Shown here piece after piece: positions 36,490-48,276 of a stretch of DNA of 64,000 bases (its first letter is position 1; the number at the start of each line of letters is the position of its first letter). The position numbers were made by a program, and so were the translations under genes. This DNA comes from Sthenelais limicola. Its lineage: Eukaryota; Annelida; Polychaeta; Phyllodocida; Sigalionidae. Where the stretch lies: NCBI GenBank assembly GCA_942159475.1, contig OW804096.1, positions 113,434,194 through 113,498,193 of the forward strand, in the 5' to 3' direction. The notes under the pieces were generated by a model. That model had not been told where the DNA came from. It saw only the letters and a program-made list of their open reading frames with translations, and did not search any database.

Positions 36490-39400
36490 CTGTAAAATAG
36501 GGAGCACTTTAATTAATAATCCCACTGAAATGAAGTGGCAGCTTCCTTAGCCTGGGGATAAATGCACAGTCCCAAGGAAGCAGAGGCCATTCTCTTTTAA
36601 TAGTGTAACACTATCACCACTACTGAAACATTTGTCAACTAACACGAGTGACCTTGCACCTTTGACCTTGTGGGGTCAGGAAGCGCCGGAATGCACTTTC
36701 CCTCTGTCAAGTGAGAGGACAGCGTGAGGACACAAGGTCATTTGTTCTAATAACAAGGAAAGAATAACGTGGCGAATTGGATCATTCCCAGATGTGTTAT
36801 GCTGCATTTGTGTTTTTGATGTCCCAGCTGAGCCCATGTTTTCCATGTTCAAAGCATGCCTTCGGCCCTCGTGGGGCGGGGTTTCTAGGGTACGACGATC
36901 CAGGGCTGACAAGCTTGTGCCCAAACCTCAGTCCTAAATTCCCCTTTCCAACCACAAAACACTGGCTGGAGAAGGTATACTATGGGTAAACCTGTAAGAA
37001 GCTCCATGGGCTATAATGATGACACTCCAAGCTGAGATGTTATACGAGTCCCCCACCGCCTTGAGCCTACCACACCTGAAGGCGCTCGGGCTTGATGGAG
37101 GGCATCAGTAGCCATGGTCAACATCATAAATTTTGTGGAAACACGAGCCCTGCCTGAGCACGTACATGTATACTCCTCGCCTGCCTCATGATAAAGATGG
37201 ATTTTGAAATGACTCGGTCCCGCTTGTTGGGAGGAGCTAAAGCGGTCAAAGCTCTCGTAGATGCTCAGAGTAAGTCTGTATTGTATGGGATTAGCCGCTG
37301 ATGGTTTTCTGCCGGGCTAACCCATCTTCATATGGCTCATGAATATATATGCATTGCGTTGAACAAAGGGCCATGCACCCAGCATTAACAAATCCTGTAG
37401 AAGAGCAAATTTGATAGGATCCGATACGAGTTCAATTATAGAGCATTTACCAATGACCTACTGAGCCAATATCGGAAGCGCGTGTCCTCAAGAGAAATCC
37501 ATCGAGAGAGATTGATAAAAAATGGCGATGCTTTTAATGATTACATTCCCGATCCTGTCATCGTTTATACCTCAGAGTACTCTGAAAATAATACCTAGCG
37601 CACCGTTAACCTAAGGGCTAATATAGAAGACCCTGGGATTTCTTTTATAACGTTAGCCTCATACATATTGACATAATCAGAGACATGGTGTATATCTGTT
37701 GTCATATAATGTTGCTGGCTTTGGACAAAAAGCTGCCTGTTGCTGGAGGCAGATGAACCCATGTTTCATTTATGAACGTTCGTTTATACCTAGCCTCGCA
37801 CCTTGAAAAGAGAATGCAAACAAATCATAAATCTAAGTCGCGACTCTATTATATTCCAAAACAAAGGTCTCGCACGTTCATGTCCTGTCAAATGGTAAGT
37901 TAATACCTTAGGAATTTAGAAAAGAATTTTGTTAATAAATTACCAAACTTGGAGTTCACTATAATATACTCCTTCATTCCACCGTTAATTATACTCCCAC
38001 TAGTATAGATGGAGTATAATGTATACAAATACTCAAACGTATTATAGGATTGCCTTTCATTTCTTTCAAAGTCAAGTTTGAAGAGTCAAGATGTTAATCA
38101 ACGTATATATATATTATTACGCATAATGTCTACCGTTCATATGTACATTGAGCCGTATATATAGTGCTATCCTTTTCGCAGCGAATGCCCCACGATTTTC
38201 TCTACCAAAACAGCAATACAATTTAGTGTAGCCACAGTGTTTCATTCAATCCCCAGACCGTTATATAAAGTAATAAAATGTTATATTAAGCATGTAGCTT
38301 TTGGCCATTTAACAACGATGTAGACACTTCTCTGACTGATTTTTTTGTGTGTTAGATAAAAGCCCAGCTTTTTGAAATTATCTCTACCTGTTGAGATTGC
38401 CCAACTTGCAAGAACTATTGAGGCTGGCTTTTTACCCTGACAATGGATATATATATCTGCACCGACAAATGGCCCTCGGTAGTACCCTGCGATTCATTTT
38501 GTTCATTTTCCGATATGGAATGGGCATGCATGGAAAAAGCCAATATCCACAAAATGGAGAACAAACATTGATCTAAAAATCCAAAAGACGTAAGCGATCA
38601 AAAATAATCTGATAGGATTGTTGAGGCCTTGAAATTTGCCTGGAACGAAGTAATCAATCTTTACGTGGCATCTCTTTTTAATTAGCTCCAAGCAAAACAG
38701 GAATTGGAACGCTTGGAGATAAATGCCCTGCTGACAGATTTCAATCTTGAAAGAATCCGGAGAAACCCACCTTCTCATAATCAATTTCCCATATCGGAAA
38801 AAAAACATGCGTCAATTTGAAAACCGTGCCAGCCGAATGTATATATCAGTGGTTACTTGTACTTCTCTTAATATATATACCAGGCCCCATTCTTCATTAT
38901 TACGCAATTATTGCTTCTTCAAACATCTCTCTAAAGGTCACGGATTTGTTTAGATGGCTACTGGGGATTAAAGGTCACGTAAAGGTGCCTAGCCCCGGCC
39001 CTCAAGTCGAGTGCTTAACCTGGCTGCCTTATTTGAGTCCAACCTTTCCGTAAATTTATCATGAGCGAAATATGCAGGTGTGAACCTTGTCCATCTTGCC
39101 TGTCACCCCAGTCTCCAGCACTCAGAACGTTCCATCCCCTCTTCCCTGAGGTCAGATTTATTTCTAATAAATCTCTTCAGACATACGCCCTCTCTCTACA
39201 AGAATGACAGTCCGTGGAGTGTTGTTTATAAAAGAGTAACCTGGTCATCTTTTCACTCACGATGATCTCTTTGCAAGAAAACAAATGTGTTTCTAAAATC
39301 CGGGTGCAATCCCGCACATACATTCGAATAGACAAAGCATTTAGATTATGCCCTACGTCTATCAATTTTATCTTAACATATCCGTCTTCTCAATGTAAAG

Positions 39401-40034
39401 CTGTCTAGATTTCTTTCTGGCACTCATTCCAAAGTGATCAATTCTTAATAATCACTTGTTCCCTATCATCTAGACGATCTGAAGGCTTTCTTTTTGTGAT
39501 CTGATGTCTTAAATGCGATGTTTTATTAAAAGCATTTGTTTTGTGAGTAAAGGTTTCTTTAATAAAGACAAATAATATATCCAATGTGCGCAAGGATCTG
39601 AGGTCATTCAACGTGCCCATCTGTTTCCTTCAGATGGCAGGCAATGTTTGGTTTTCTCTCTGACAGTGACAAGGGCTGTTATGTCATTTTCCTTTGATCT
39701 CCCTGATGAAGTCAAAGTTGAAGTGGATGTTGAAATAGCTGCATCTTAGCTCCAGTCGTAGAGGTGGCAACATGCAAGGAAGGCAAGAGCTACTCAGCTA
39801 CCTAATTCTCATTGTTTTGCATCCCATTGATTAGGATAGTATTATCGGTGAACAACAGACTCCGTTTGCCTTTGAGAAACGAGAATTCTTCTCCTTGGCA
39901 ATCCGTTATCATGAGAGTTATTAACTCCTTGTGTAGCTTTTATCTCGCTCGATTCATTTGCTATTCCATTTGCAATATTGTCATGTGCGAAGAGTCTATT
40001 CGTCGCGACAAGTTATCCAAAAATATCGTACTAC
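36490..40034 (-). other. Proposed intron, 3.5 kb
   Basis: No exon fitting phase 1-1 was found. A 13-bp inverted pair TTTTCCGATATGG / CCATATCGGAAAA (38506-38518, 38789-38801) could mark a small element. The GC-richer patch at 36660-37290 looks like old repeat, not gene. Confidence 0.35.
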
Positions 40035-40322
40035 GTAGAGGATTAATACGAACGCGGAATTCAATTAGATGTACGTTCTCCGGCACTCTCAATACGCCAG
40101 AAAAAGAAAGAAAGGAATCAGACGTAATTCCTGCAAATATGGCTAGATCCTCGCCAAAGGGAGCCTCTCTATGGGATGTCCTCTTTGTGTCAGGAATGTG
40201 CGCGGTGAGAGATGATACTGGTGCAGCAAAGAACGGAGATTCACAGTTAATGAGGAATGATATGAGTCCTTTACCTTTGACGCCGTTGATCCTGGTGAAT
40301 GGGCAAGACGAAATGCGAGACT
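40035..40322 (-). CDS. Exon 2 of unidentified gene (largest)
   Basis: 288 nt, phase 1 to 1, acceptor CTAGATTTCACGCAG, donor CTAC|GTAGTA. There are 95 codons without a stop and without an ATG near the start. It reads SRISSCPFTRINGVKGKGLI, SFLINCESPFFAAPVSSL, GEDLAIFAGITSDSFLSF and SGVLRVPENVHLIEFRVRI. The last part (F-x-x-F-S-G-x-L-x-V-P-E) resembles the middle strand of PA14-type domains, and the start (SSC-x-F-T) loosely resembles an ADAMTS spacer start; neither is secure. The opposite strand has the longest ATG frame of the window (172 codons), which I take as a shadow because it has no motif while this frame has splice sites and fits the phases. Confidence 0.45.
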
Positions 40323-40931
40323 CTGCGTGAAATCTAGACGAACCTAACTATTGATCCATCTTGGGCCCTTCTACCCATTGCATAGATTGTTCTGTTATTC
40401 TATCCTCCCTCTCTATACATGCGATTCTACGAACCAGATTTTGACAGAAATGTCCTGACCGTACTCGTTTCATTAAGAATTATATCACCCTTCATCTTAA
40501 AATTAAAATACGTAGATAAGATACAGAATATGACTGTATACATGTTCACATTAGGGTTGACAATTTAAATAAATAAATATCAAAAGCCAAAAGGACCATG
40601 CAGTGAAATGGGTATCAAGCACCACCGTAAATGGGGGGAAATCCAGCAAACACGTATAGAGGACTTTAAGATGGATTGTATACATGTATGTCGGATATAA
40701 CATTTGATGGTTTTCTATTACATGGTTTTCTTGAATTCCAACTGGTTGCGCCTTTTTAGCTTGGTTTGCCAAGACTTAACCATCAAGTGGGTTAGACCTA
40801 GGAGAATGTGGAGGCGCAAAACAACCCGGGGGCATTGTTAAATCTGAGGGTGGAAACAAGGAGTTCTCTTGTGTATACTGGTGATTATCTCCACTTCTTT
40901 CACACTCTGCCTCGGGGAGAAAAGTATTTAC

Positions 40932-40979
40932 CCTCATCCACAGAGAATGTTACAGTGTCCTGGGGTCTTTGCATGCAGT
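40932..40979 (-). CDS. Exon 1 placed of unidentified gene
   Basis: 48 nt, phase 1 to 1, acceptor GAATTGATGCAG (weak pyrimidine tract), donor GAGG|GTAAAT. It reads CMQRPQDTVTFSVDE and joins to the next exon as DEESRISSC. Short and the least certain of the chain; the true 5' end of the gene is further upstream and unseen. Confidence 0.3.
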
Positions 40980-41876
40980 CTGCATCAATTCATCCCCCAC
41001 AGAAGCATGCCAAGCAATCCATTGAGATCCCGGACCTTTCAAGTAACATCACTTAGGTATCCTAGCACACGTACGTTTATGTGATTGTACCCTTTACTGA
41101 AACAGGAATAAGTATCCGATATTTATGAGGTGTCATCTTTCAAGAGTGCAGGACATACTCTAAGTTTCTACTAATAAAGCCCGATCCATTATATAAACAT
41201 AGAAATTGTTCTCACCTTCACGACCTGCCTTTGTCCTTTCATTCAGATACACTTATCGATGGACATGCTTTTATAATTTAATAAAAGGATCAGCCACTTA
41301 GGCTTAAAATATGCTATCCCATTCTAACAATAATATATTCTTGTGAGGCATATTTGGGACCGGGGTATTGTCGGAACTAGGAACGCTATTGATGGGGTTG
41401 AAGTATACACTTGAAATTCTTCACTCGTCTCCTTGTCCTGGAAATGCAATGCAGTGCCTCATTTTCCCACAAGGAGGCGTCTTGGGTGAGAATCATAATG
41501 AACCCTAGCAGTTTGTCAAGGTTTTTTGCCGCAGGTGGAACAGCATATATATGTATGAGAAGGGTAACAAGAGAAACCCTACTCATTACTCTTAGGCTTC
41601 TTAGTTATAATGGTGATCGATACCATTGACATACTCAAACAGAGCCTCACAGGTTTGTTACTTCCTATATGATGCATCACTTGTTGTATATTGATTTATT
41701 GCTACCAATTATTCACCAGTCTAATGTAAAGGATCTTGTAAAAGGGATTCGTGAAATGGATTCTTTTCACATCTTTAACCAAGACACCTGTGTCATCTTT
41801 TAAAAGGCTGGTTCACGATTAGAAAGTTAAGTGGAATATAAAGTTGCTAAAGCTTGAAATATATTCTACATCCTTC

Positions 41877-42195
41877 AAGCCCGCACCCACAAAACCCTAT
41901 TTCAAATATAGCCCGGTTTGGGATGTAACGACCAATGGGGGCTGAAATCCTAGGATTTGGAATTGGGCCTATTTTTTGGCCCACACAGCCGATTTGAGTC
42001 CCAATTATAGTATTCTGTGTCCCGACTTCTCCCAAAACTGAAATCGGCTGTACTCGGTCCCCAAGGGAATAAACGAAAACAAACTAGAATAATGTTTACC
42101 ATCATTGGAATCCGATTCGTCTCATCTTTTCAACTGTGATGATATTTCAAAATCCATTATTTTGTAATTTCTGAGTCATTTTCTGTAACAGAATA
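41877..42195 (-). mobile_element. Relic of AATCGG-rich DNA element
   Basis: On the minus strand this copy has a diverged version of the core (CTGTTACAGAAAATGACTC, 42172-42190). It is followed by GGATTTTGAAATATCATCA and TTGAAAAGATGAGACGAATC then GGATTCCAATGATGGTAAAC, a block also present at 61196-61250. Beyond that come AATCGGCTGT words as in the relative at 47.7-48.4 kb. The far end AAGCCCGCACCC (41877) resembles the termini of the other family members. Confidence 0.5.
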
Positions 42196-42382
42196 ATTGA
42201 ATAATTTGCACCCCGACTTATGCATCTGCAGAGTTTAGCAAAATTCAATTCTTTTCAAAAGCAATCTGTTTGGTTAGGTTGAACTGTATTTGGAACTTTA
42301 ATTTCGTCTGAAATTTGGGTTATTTCATAGAATTGGTGAAGGTGAATTGTACATTTTCTGGCGACTTATATAAATATATGGT

Positions 42383-42400
42383 TATATATATATATATATT
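42383..42400. repeat. (TA)n microsatellite
   Basis: Nine TA units. Confidence 0.9.
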
Positions 42401-42956
42401 ATTGAACTTTTATTCAGACACAAGGTAAACAAAATAGGACAAGCCGCTTCTAAGAATAGATCTTCCAGTGGGCCCTTAAATGAAAAATAATGGAGTACCA
42501 TTAAATGTTGACACAAATAAACTTTGTTGATGATATTATGTAAGTTTTTGGGTTAGGTTACCGGTTCGATAAAGTTCATAGTGTTCATAAAGTTTATATA
42601 GATATTCTTTGCAGGTTATGTAGGTCCAGTTGTTGTTTGGTGGAAATTATTCATATTGTTCCAATTTCTGCTGCGACCGATGTTGGTTGATTGGCACAGT
42701 TTAATATTGAGTAATAACAGGTATAAAATAGTCCGGCAGTGTTCATTCAATGTATTGTGTTAGCATATATTTCAATGCTCATATGGCATAATTTTCAGTA
42801 GAAAACCTCAAGTTATTGAACAAAATTAAGATTTAAACACTGATGCAAGGTGATTTATCTATATGAATGGTGATACTATATTTATCAGTGCCTTCGACTT
42901 TACGTTTTACCGAATAGTTATTTGTCCTCCTTGACAAAGATACATCTGTTGAGGGT

Positions 42957-43712
42957 GGTGGCTGGACCTTGCTTTATAATGACTCGGAGGAGACCATTGT
43001 TGTCATTCAAATAGGGATCGCCCCGATTCCGTCTAATACACCAAGGCAACAAATTATGCACAGATATAAAACCATTCTCTCTTATGTGGACTAGTTCAGA
43101 GGAATGCAGGCAAAAATGTGTTGCAAGCCACATCCTTTGAAAGGATATGCAATCTTGGTGGAGACTTTTTGCAAAGGAAGCTCTCAAGAGACTAGGCAAC
43201 GTTCCTAGGCTAGGGTTTTAGTATGAATTTCCCGATGAAAGGAATAACAAATAGAAACAACACTTCTGTCCCAGGAGGGTTTGCCCCGCATGATCTATCA
43301 CTGTCTTTTTGACGTGAACAAGTTGTTCTTAATTACTTCTTGTCATTTTGCGACTATTCGCTTTTCTTTAGAAATGTTTATGCAGGTGTTAGTGGGCATT
43401 AAAGAAAATGAATATTAATATATATTTAAATGACAAACAAAAAACTACCTAATGTGGGTGGCCCCCTGACATTAATTACCTCCCCTGAGGCCACCCCAAA
43501 AGCTACAATCACTTTTCACCGCCTTTCACCGGAGCATATATATCCTTAAAAATGAGTCCAGCCAGACATACGACGTTGTAAATTCTATTTTCAACGGGCA
43601 CGTAACATTCTTGATCATACGATAAGGAGATCAATGATCAAAACAGAAGCAATCGAATGACCAGGTGTCGTCATGGTGGCTGGACCTTGCTTATGTTAAT
43701 GACTCGGATAGA
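42957..43712 (+). repeat. Direct repeat pair of about 35 bp
   Basis: GGTGGCTGGACCTTGCTTTA, then AATGACTCGGA, occurs at 42957-42990. GTGGCTGGACCTTGCTTATG, then AATGACTCGGA, occurs at 43676-43709, with a 2-nt difference. The first copy lies in a minus-strand open segment (42929-43024) that reads NRGDPYLNDNNGLLRVIIKQ after a good acceptor, but that segment's phase (2 in) does not fit the exons on either side. Confidence 0.55.
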
Positions 43713-43949
43713 GGATGAAGGGAATGGCGTTTATTTCAATATCTACAATTGAATATTCCGTTTTTGTCGTGCTGCGATTAGCTCTAACATATAGATCTAT
43801 TTACAATAAGACTAACGAAGGTTGTATACCTGTAACATTAAGGACATATTATAAAGAGGGAAGGCCTGAAGTAAAAGAAATATTATGTTCATTGGTAATG
43901 AAAAATAATGGAGTAAATGAAAACTATTAAATCTATATAAAGGACTTAC

Positions 43950-44083
43950 CCTGCAGCTGCCAGCGACACAAATACCATAGGGATCCTGCGCGTCGCAGTA
44001 CGTGCCATCCACTACGCGATCAGCAAGTCGGGAAATGAAACGGTAACCTTTGGCTTGGCATGTCAGGGCACACTTTCCTCCCC
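43950..44083 (-). CDS. ADAMTS-like protein, exon with start of cysteine-rich module
   Basis: 134 nt, phase 1 to 0, acceptor AATATTTCCAG, donor GG|GTAAGT. It reads GGKCALTCQAKGYRFISRLA then DRVVDGTYCDAQDPYGICVA and GSCR. This is the C-x-L-x-C-x-A-x-G-Y-x-F ... V-V-D-G-T-x-C ... I-C-V-x-G-x-C pattern diagnostic of the ADAMTS/ADAMTSL cysteine-rich module, closest by eye to ADAMTSL4/THSD4-type sequences. These are secreted matrix proteins that bind fibrillin networks; ADAMTSL members lack the protease. The next exon should carry G-C-D ... C-G-V-C-x-G-D-G-S; I could not find it between here and 40979. Confidence 0.85.
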
Positions 44084-46707
44084 CTGGAAATATTATTCAA
44101 AACGTATCCAACCTTTAGTGCGATTTCGCTCGCTTTAATATGGTTTTCTATTTAAGGATCGCATCGGACCCTCGCTTCATTTACATAATTGCCAAAGAAT
44201 TTCACTTGAGGCCTCAAATGCGTTTGTAATCTAATTAATATCGACCGCTTTCTTACTTATTATAATTGATTTATTCGTTTCCGACCACACTTTTGGAGAC
44301 GAAGGAATTAAAGAATTTTTAATCTTCGAATTGAAAAATATTCGAGACCATTCGAGAATTGAGATTATTTGAAACTGGAGTCACATTTTAAAATTGGCTG
44401 AACGGATCAACTGCTAACACAAAAGTCCTAAATTACAGTGAAGGTTTGTTTCGCAATAGGAATCCAAGAAGTCACTCTTACGTACACATTCATCAAATTA
44501 TCCATGGCGACTATTCTAGAAATACATACAATTTCGAAGCATACAAAGTGTATCGAAACGATGCGGACTAAGTTCATTTCAGCTCTGTTTTAATTGGTCG
44601 AGTATAAATGAAAAATAAAATCTGCTGTGGTATGGATACACGAAAGTCCAAGCATTGGTCTTTCTTATATCATTTGCCCACGCAGCTATCAATTTTATTA
44701 TGAATAATGACCACCTATACTGCCTATGAGTATAAACTATACTCCTGCGATCCCACGGGAACGAGATGGAACTACTGGGAAGCATCACTACTTTGAACGT
44801 TACAGTTTAATGTGGAGGTGTATTGAAGAATGAGCTTCCGTAAAGCTGTCTTCAAAAGTACATGAGTCCCTTACAAGTCCCTAACGAGTCAGCATTTCAA
44901 GATTGTTCATGGTGGAAGTGACGAAAGGAAATCGTGACTCCTAATAAGGTGTAAGATGAAGAAAACTCATCATCGGTGATTAAACCGTAGTAGATAATAA
45001 ATTAATTCTTTTTTTTTATTTCCACAACAGTCTAAAATGTTGGTGGTTTTGGTTTAATAGCACTGTTTGATACAAGTAAGGTGGGCTCATTGTTCCACGC
45101 GCCCTCTCCACTGGCGGTAATCCCCACAGGAATAATTATACCCACACTTTATATGTCCATCCAGCCCAGTACAGGCAAACAATAAACACCTTTATTATAT
45201 GTCCATTCTGTATGAGACTCAGGGGTGCAATACAAACATTTCTATTGTACACGTGCAATAAGAATTGAATGTATTTTTCCTCCAACTTTTAGAAACTTTA
45301 TGAGAAATCAAAATTTAAAAAACAAAGATTTATTTTTACAATATTCTTATTCGCTAAGGGCATGTTATAAACAGTGAATGGAACTCGGAGCTACTAATTA
45401 GAATTGATATTTATTAATAATTCTAATCTATATTAAATTACTAACACCTCTTTTCATCCTCTCTATATGTCTCATTCTCTCACATATCTCGTGTCGCCAT
45501 GCGATTAATCCTTAATTCACATTGCGCTAGCCTTTCTTCAAAGTCAAGTCTGTACTCATTGCTATTATTGTAACAATAAGCATTGTCAGAATTATTTCGC
45601 TGATTGTTGGAAAATGTTTAATTTTGTGGATCAGGCCATACTCATTTTTCTGTATCGGTCTAATAACAGGCCTTCGTGGACATTATTTCATTGATTGAAA
45701 TGTATAATTTTGTGGATTTCACTGTCCATTAGCTACCTTCACTGTGGGGAATGGGAATATTCTCCATAATAGAAAACTAAAACAGCTCATCTGGCGTAAG
45801 AATGAAGCCTTGAAAAACACGTATCTATATATGTATCCCGCTTCCCTTTTATTGACACCTACGAAAGTGAACAAGGATTGAAATTAGACTCTTACGTTTG
45901 CTTTGAAAAGGTTATTGAAATATTCGCCAGAGAATGTTAATTGAGATAAAGATAAATGACTTTTCCTGTGAGTCGGAAAATTTGATACACACTTTTTGAA
46001 GTTTTCCTATTGCATTAACATCGATCCTATAACCACGCACTGCTGTTAAATAGCTATATCTAGACCACGGGTAGGATCCATACCACTATACATTTATAAT
46101 ATAGTCGGTGTGTTGCAATTGAACCCTGCATTTGAAAGATGAATATAATAGGCTCCTGTCACCAAAAATGACAACTTTATTACGCGGTTGGCCAAACGTC
46201 TATCACGAGTTCGGTCCATGACATTTCAATGCAGGAATTTATTGTTCACCCTAATATCAGGCTTTCAACAATCACTTGAATACTGTTACAAGGTCCTATC
46301 ATTCGTTGTCAAAAGCTGTAACAGCAGGAAATGTTTTCTTTTTTCATTCCAAGCCCCATATTAATGTAACTACAAGCCTGATAATGGGGAATAATGGGTT
46401 GGATAGTTTGTTCACCAAACTAGCGGTTCGAAGATTTTATCGACCCCCGGGCATCCCTTTTATCATTCTACTAAAGGATACATAATATTGACATCATTAA
46501 ATGATGAATGGGGGGAGATTATTCTCTTTGATCCGAAACAAAGTACAGTAAAGTAAAGTAAGTAGTGATTATATATCCTAGGACAGCAGGCGATATCCAA
46601 GCAGGCGAATCTTACTTTTGATATAGGCCTATTCCCATAGTTTACCACCATAACTCAATTAGTTCATAATTTAAACACAATTTTATATTTTATTCATATA
46701 TCATTAC
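44084..46707 (-). other. Intron of the ADAMTS-like gene
   Basis: 2.6 kb bounded by GTAATG and CCAG. No other feature supported. Confidence 0.6.
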
Positions 46708-46834
46708 CTATGTATCTGCCGGGCTGACTTCCAACATCAAATGCCTGCCATTCATACTTCCTCCCCCGGAATGACTTGGAATTAAAATCTTCACATTGTT
46801 GCTGCCGAGAGTCTTTGCTTCCTGCTGGACATTC
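46708..46834 (-). CDS. ADAMTS-like protein, exon between TSP1 and cysteine-rich module
   Basis: 127 nt, phase 0 to 1, acceptor CCTATAG-type (GACGTTATAG), donor ATAG|GTAATG. It reads ECPAGSKDSRQQQCEDFNSK, SFRGRKYEWQAFDVGS and QPGRYI. E-C-P ... R-x-x-Q-C-x-x-F ... F-x-G-x-x-Y-x-W is the invariant stretch that follows TSP1 in ADAMTS and ADAMTSL proteins. Phases join to 47087-47189 upstream and 43950-44083 downstream. Confidence 0.85.
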
Positions 46835-47086
46835 CTATAACGTCGTCAAAATGCAAAGATCAGATTTAATTACAGATTTCAATCATCAGTGTTTGAGTTG
46901 GCTACATCGACAGAATAGCCATTTTTCAATTATCAGCTAAATAGCATTAGGCATGTATTAATGCATCTTTTAAGACCAGCATCAAACTGCAAACTACGAA
47001 AGGTTCCAATTTCTCTAACTCGAGAGCAGTTATCCTTGAATAGACAGTGATATTTAAAATTCGATTTGAATAATAGAAAATGTTAC

Positions 47087-47189
47087 CTGCGTATTGCACG
47101 TTTTATGCTGTTTGTACAATCCTACACAATTAGAGTTCAACCGTCGCTTTTGACTTCGCGTATGGTTGCGACCCTTTTTTCTATCGTTT
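47087..47189 (-). CDS. ADAMTS-like protein, C-terminal half of TSP1 repeat
   Basis: 103 nt, phase 2 to 0, acceptor TTTCTATTGCAG, donor CAG|GTAACA. It reads NDRKKGRNHTRSQKRRLNSN then CVGLYKQHKTCNTQ, supplying the C-V-G ... C-N-T-Q end of the TSP1 repeat. The arginine- and lysine-rich first half is longer and more basic than usual between the two TSP1 halves. Intron of 2.4 kb to the next exon upstream. Confidence 0.75.
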
Positions 47190-47248
47190 CTGCAATAGAA
47201 ATAGAAATATTACATTAACTGCCTTCATTATAGTCAAGCCCAACACAT

Positions 47249-47271
47249 GGGGGCGGGGGGGGGGGGGGGGG
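47249..47271. repeat. Poly-G tract
   Basis: A run of G broken once by C at 47254, within the proposed intron. Confidence 0.9.
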
Positions 47272-48001
47272 TATACAGCTGAGAATCCAACCTAGATTGA
47301 TCGGTAACAGTACTCAAGTCACAAACAAGTCAATATGATGATACACGTGTTTACATGACAAACATGGAACAGTGGTCAACCGACCGGAACCGACTCAACC
47401 GAATGGGATCCGACGGGAGCCGGATTGATCCGTCTGACGTCGGCACTACAATAATTATATTATATATATATGATTTATATGATTTATATTTTGAGAATTC
47501 AAAACAAGAAATAGTAGAACTTTAAAATATAATTTAAGTTCTAACACAGCAAAACAAACTCAGGACAAGATATGTATTGATAGGTTTAGGCTACCCCTTG
47601 TCAAGATATGAACGATTTAATTACAAGAGCTTGTAAATGAGATTTTTATGAATAAAAGACACCGAGGCGGGATCAAAATAAACACAATTTTTCTTCGAGG
47701 TCGCTTCCTTAAGGCCTACCCACACTCACATGGCCGGTTTGAAGCCGATTTGGGTCTCCCCATGATTCTGTAAATTTCATTTCATCAAATCGGGGGATCC
47801 CCCGATTAATCGGGGGCGTATTCGACCTCGATTTTGTTTCCCGATTCAAGTATATTTTGACAATTCCTGGCCGATTTGAGATCAGCCCCGATTTTTAGTT
47901 TTCACATTTGAAATCGGGACTGGTTTAAGACTAATTGTGTATGTGTGAGTCTAGCCCTGAGTGATAGGGAGATCCCCCGACTACTTGGGAGGGCACTTGC
48001 A

Positions 48002-48088
48002 TGCCCTCCCGATGATCCAATATAATGGATCATCGGGCAACTTTGCCCTCTCGATGATCCAATATAATGTATCATCGGAAAACACTCC
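48002..48088. repeat. Two tandem stem-loops
   Basis: GCCCTCCCGATGATCCAATA and a second copy starting GCCCTCTCGATGATCCAATA lie about 45 nt apart. The first copy forms a 12-bp perfect stem CCCGATGATCCA / TGGATCATCGGG around ATATAA; the second keeps most of it. A further 9-bp hairpin GGGAGGGCA / TGCCCTCCC overlaps the left side. Confidence 0.7.
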
Positions 48089-48251
48089 CGATTTGTCTTA
48101 GGATTTTAAAATATCAGTAATTCTAACAGGCAGGCGACTTTGAAAGACTGCTAATTTCACTAATTTTCGGAGTATCGAAAATATTTTTATAATTCTCACT
48201 TTTTGCCGACATTTTAATAATTCTTTTCAAATAATTCTTTTTTTTACATCT

Positions 48252-48276
48252 GATGTGTCACAGGAAAATGAGTCAC
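48252..48276 (+). repeat. Conserved core motif, copy 2
   Basis: GATGTGTCACAGGAAAATGA then GTCAC; identical over 25 nt to the copy at 61156. Confidence 0.8.

Noticed and set aside
38506..38801. 13-bp inverted pair that could bound a 300-bp MITE
   Set aside because: Short match without target duplication or subterminal repeats.
39812..40330. Longest ATG frame of the window, 172 codons, plus strand
   Set aside because: No recognisable motif, and it lies opposite a minus-strand frame with splice sites that fits an exon chain. Taken as a shadow.
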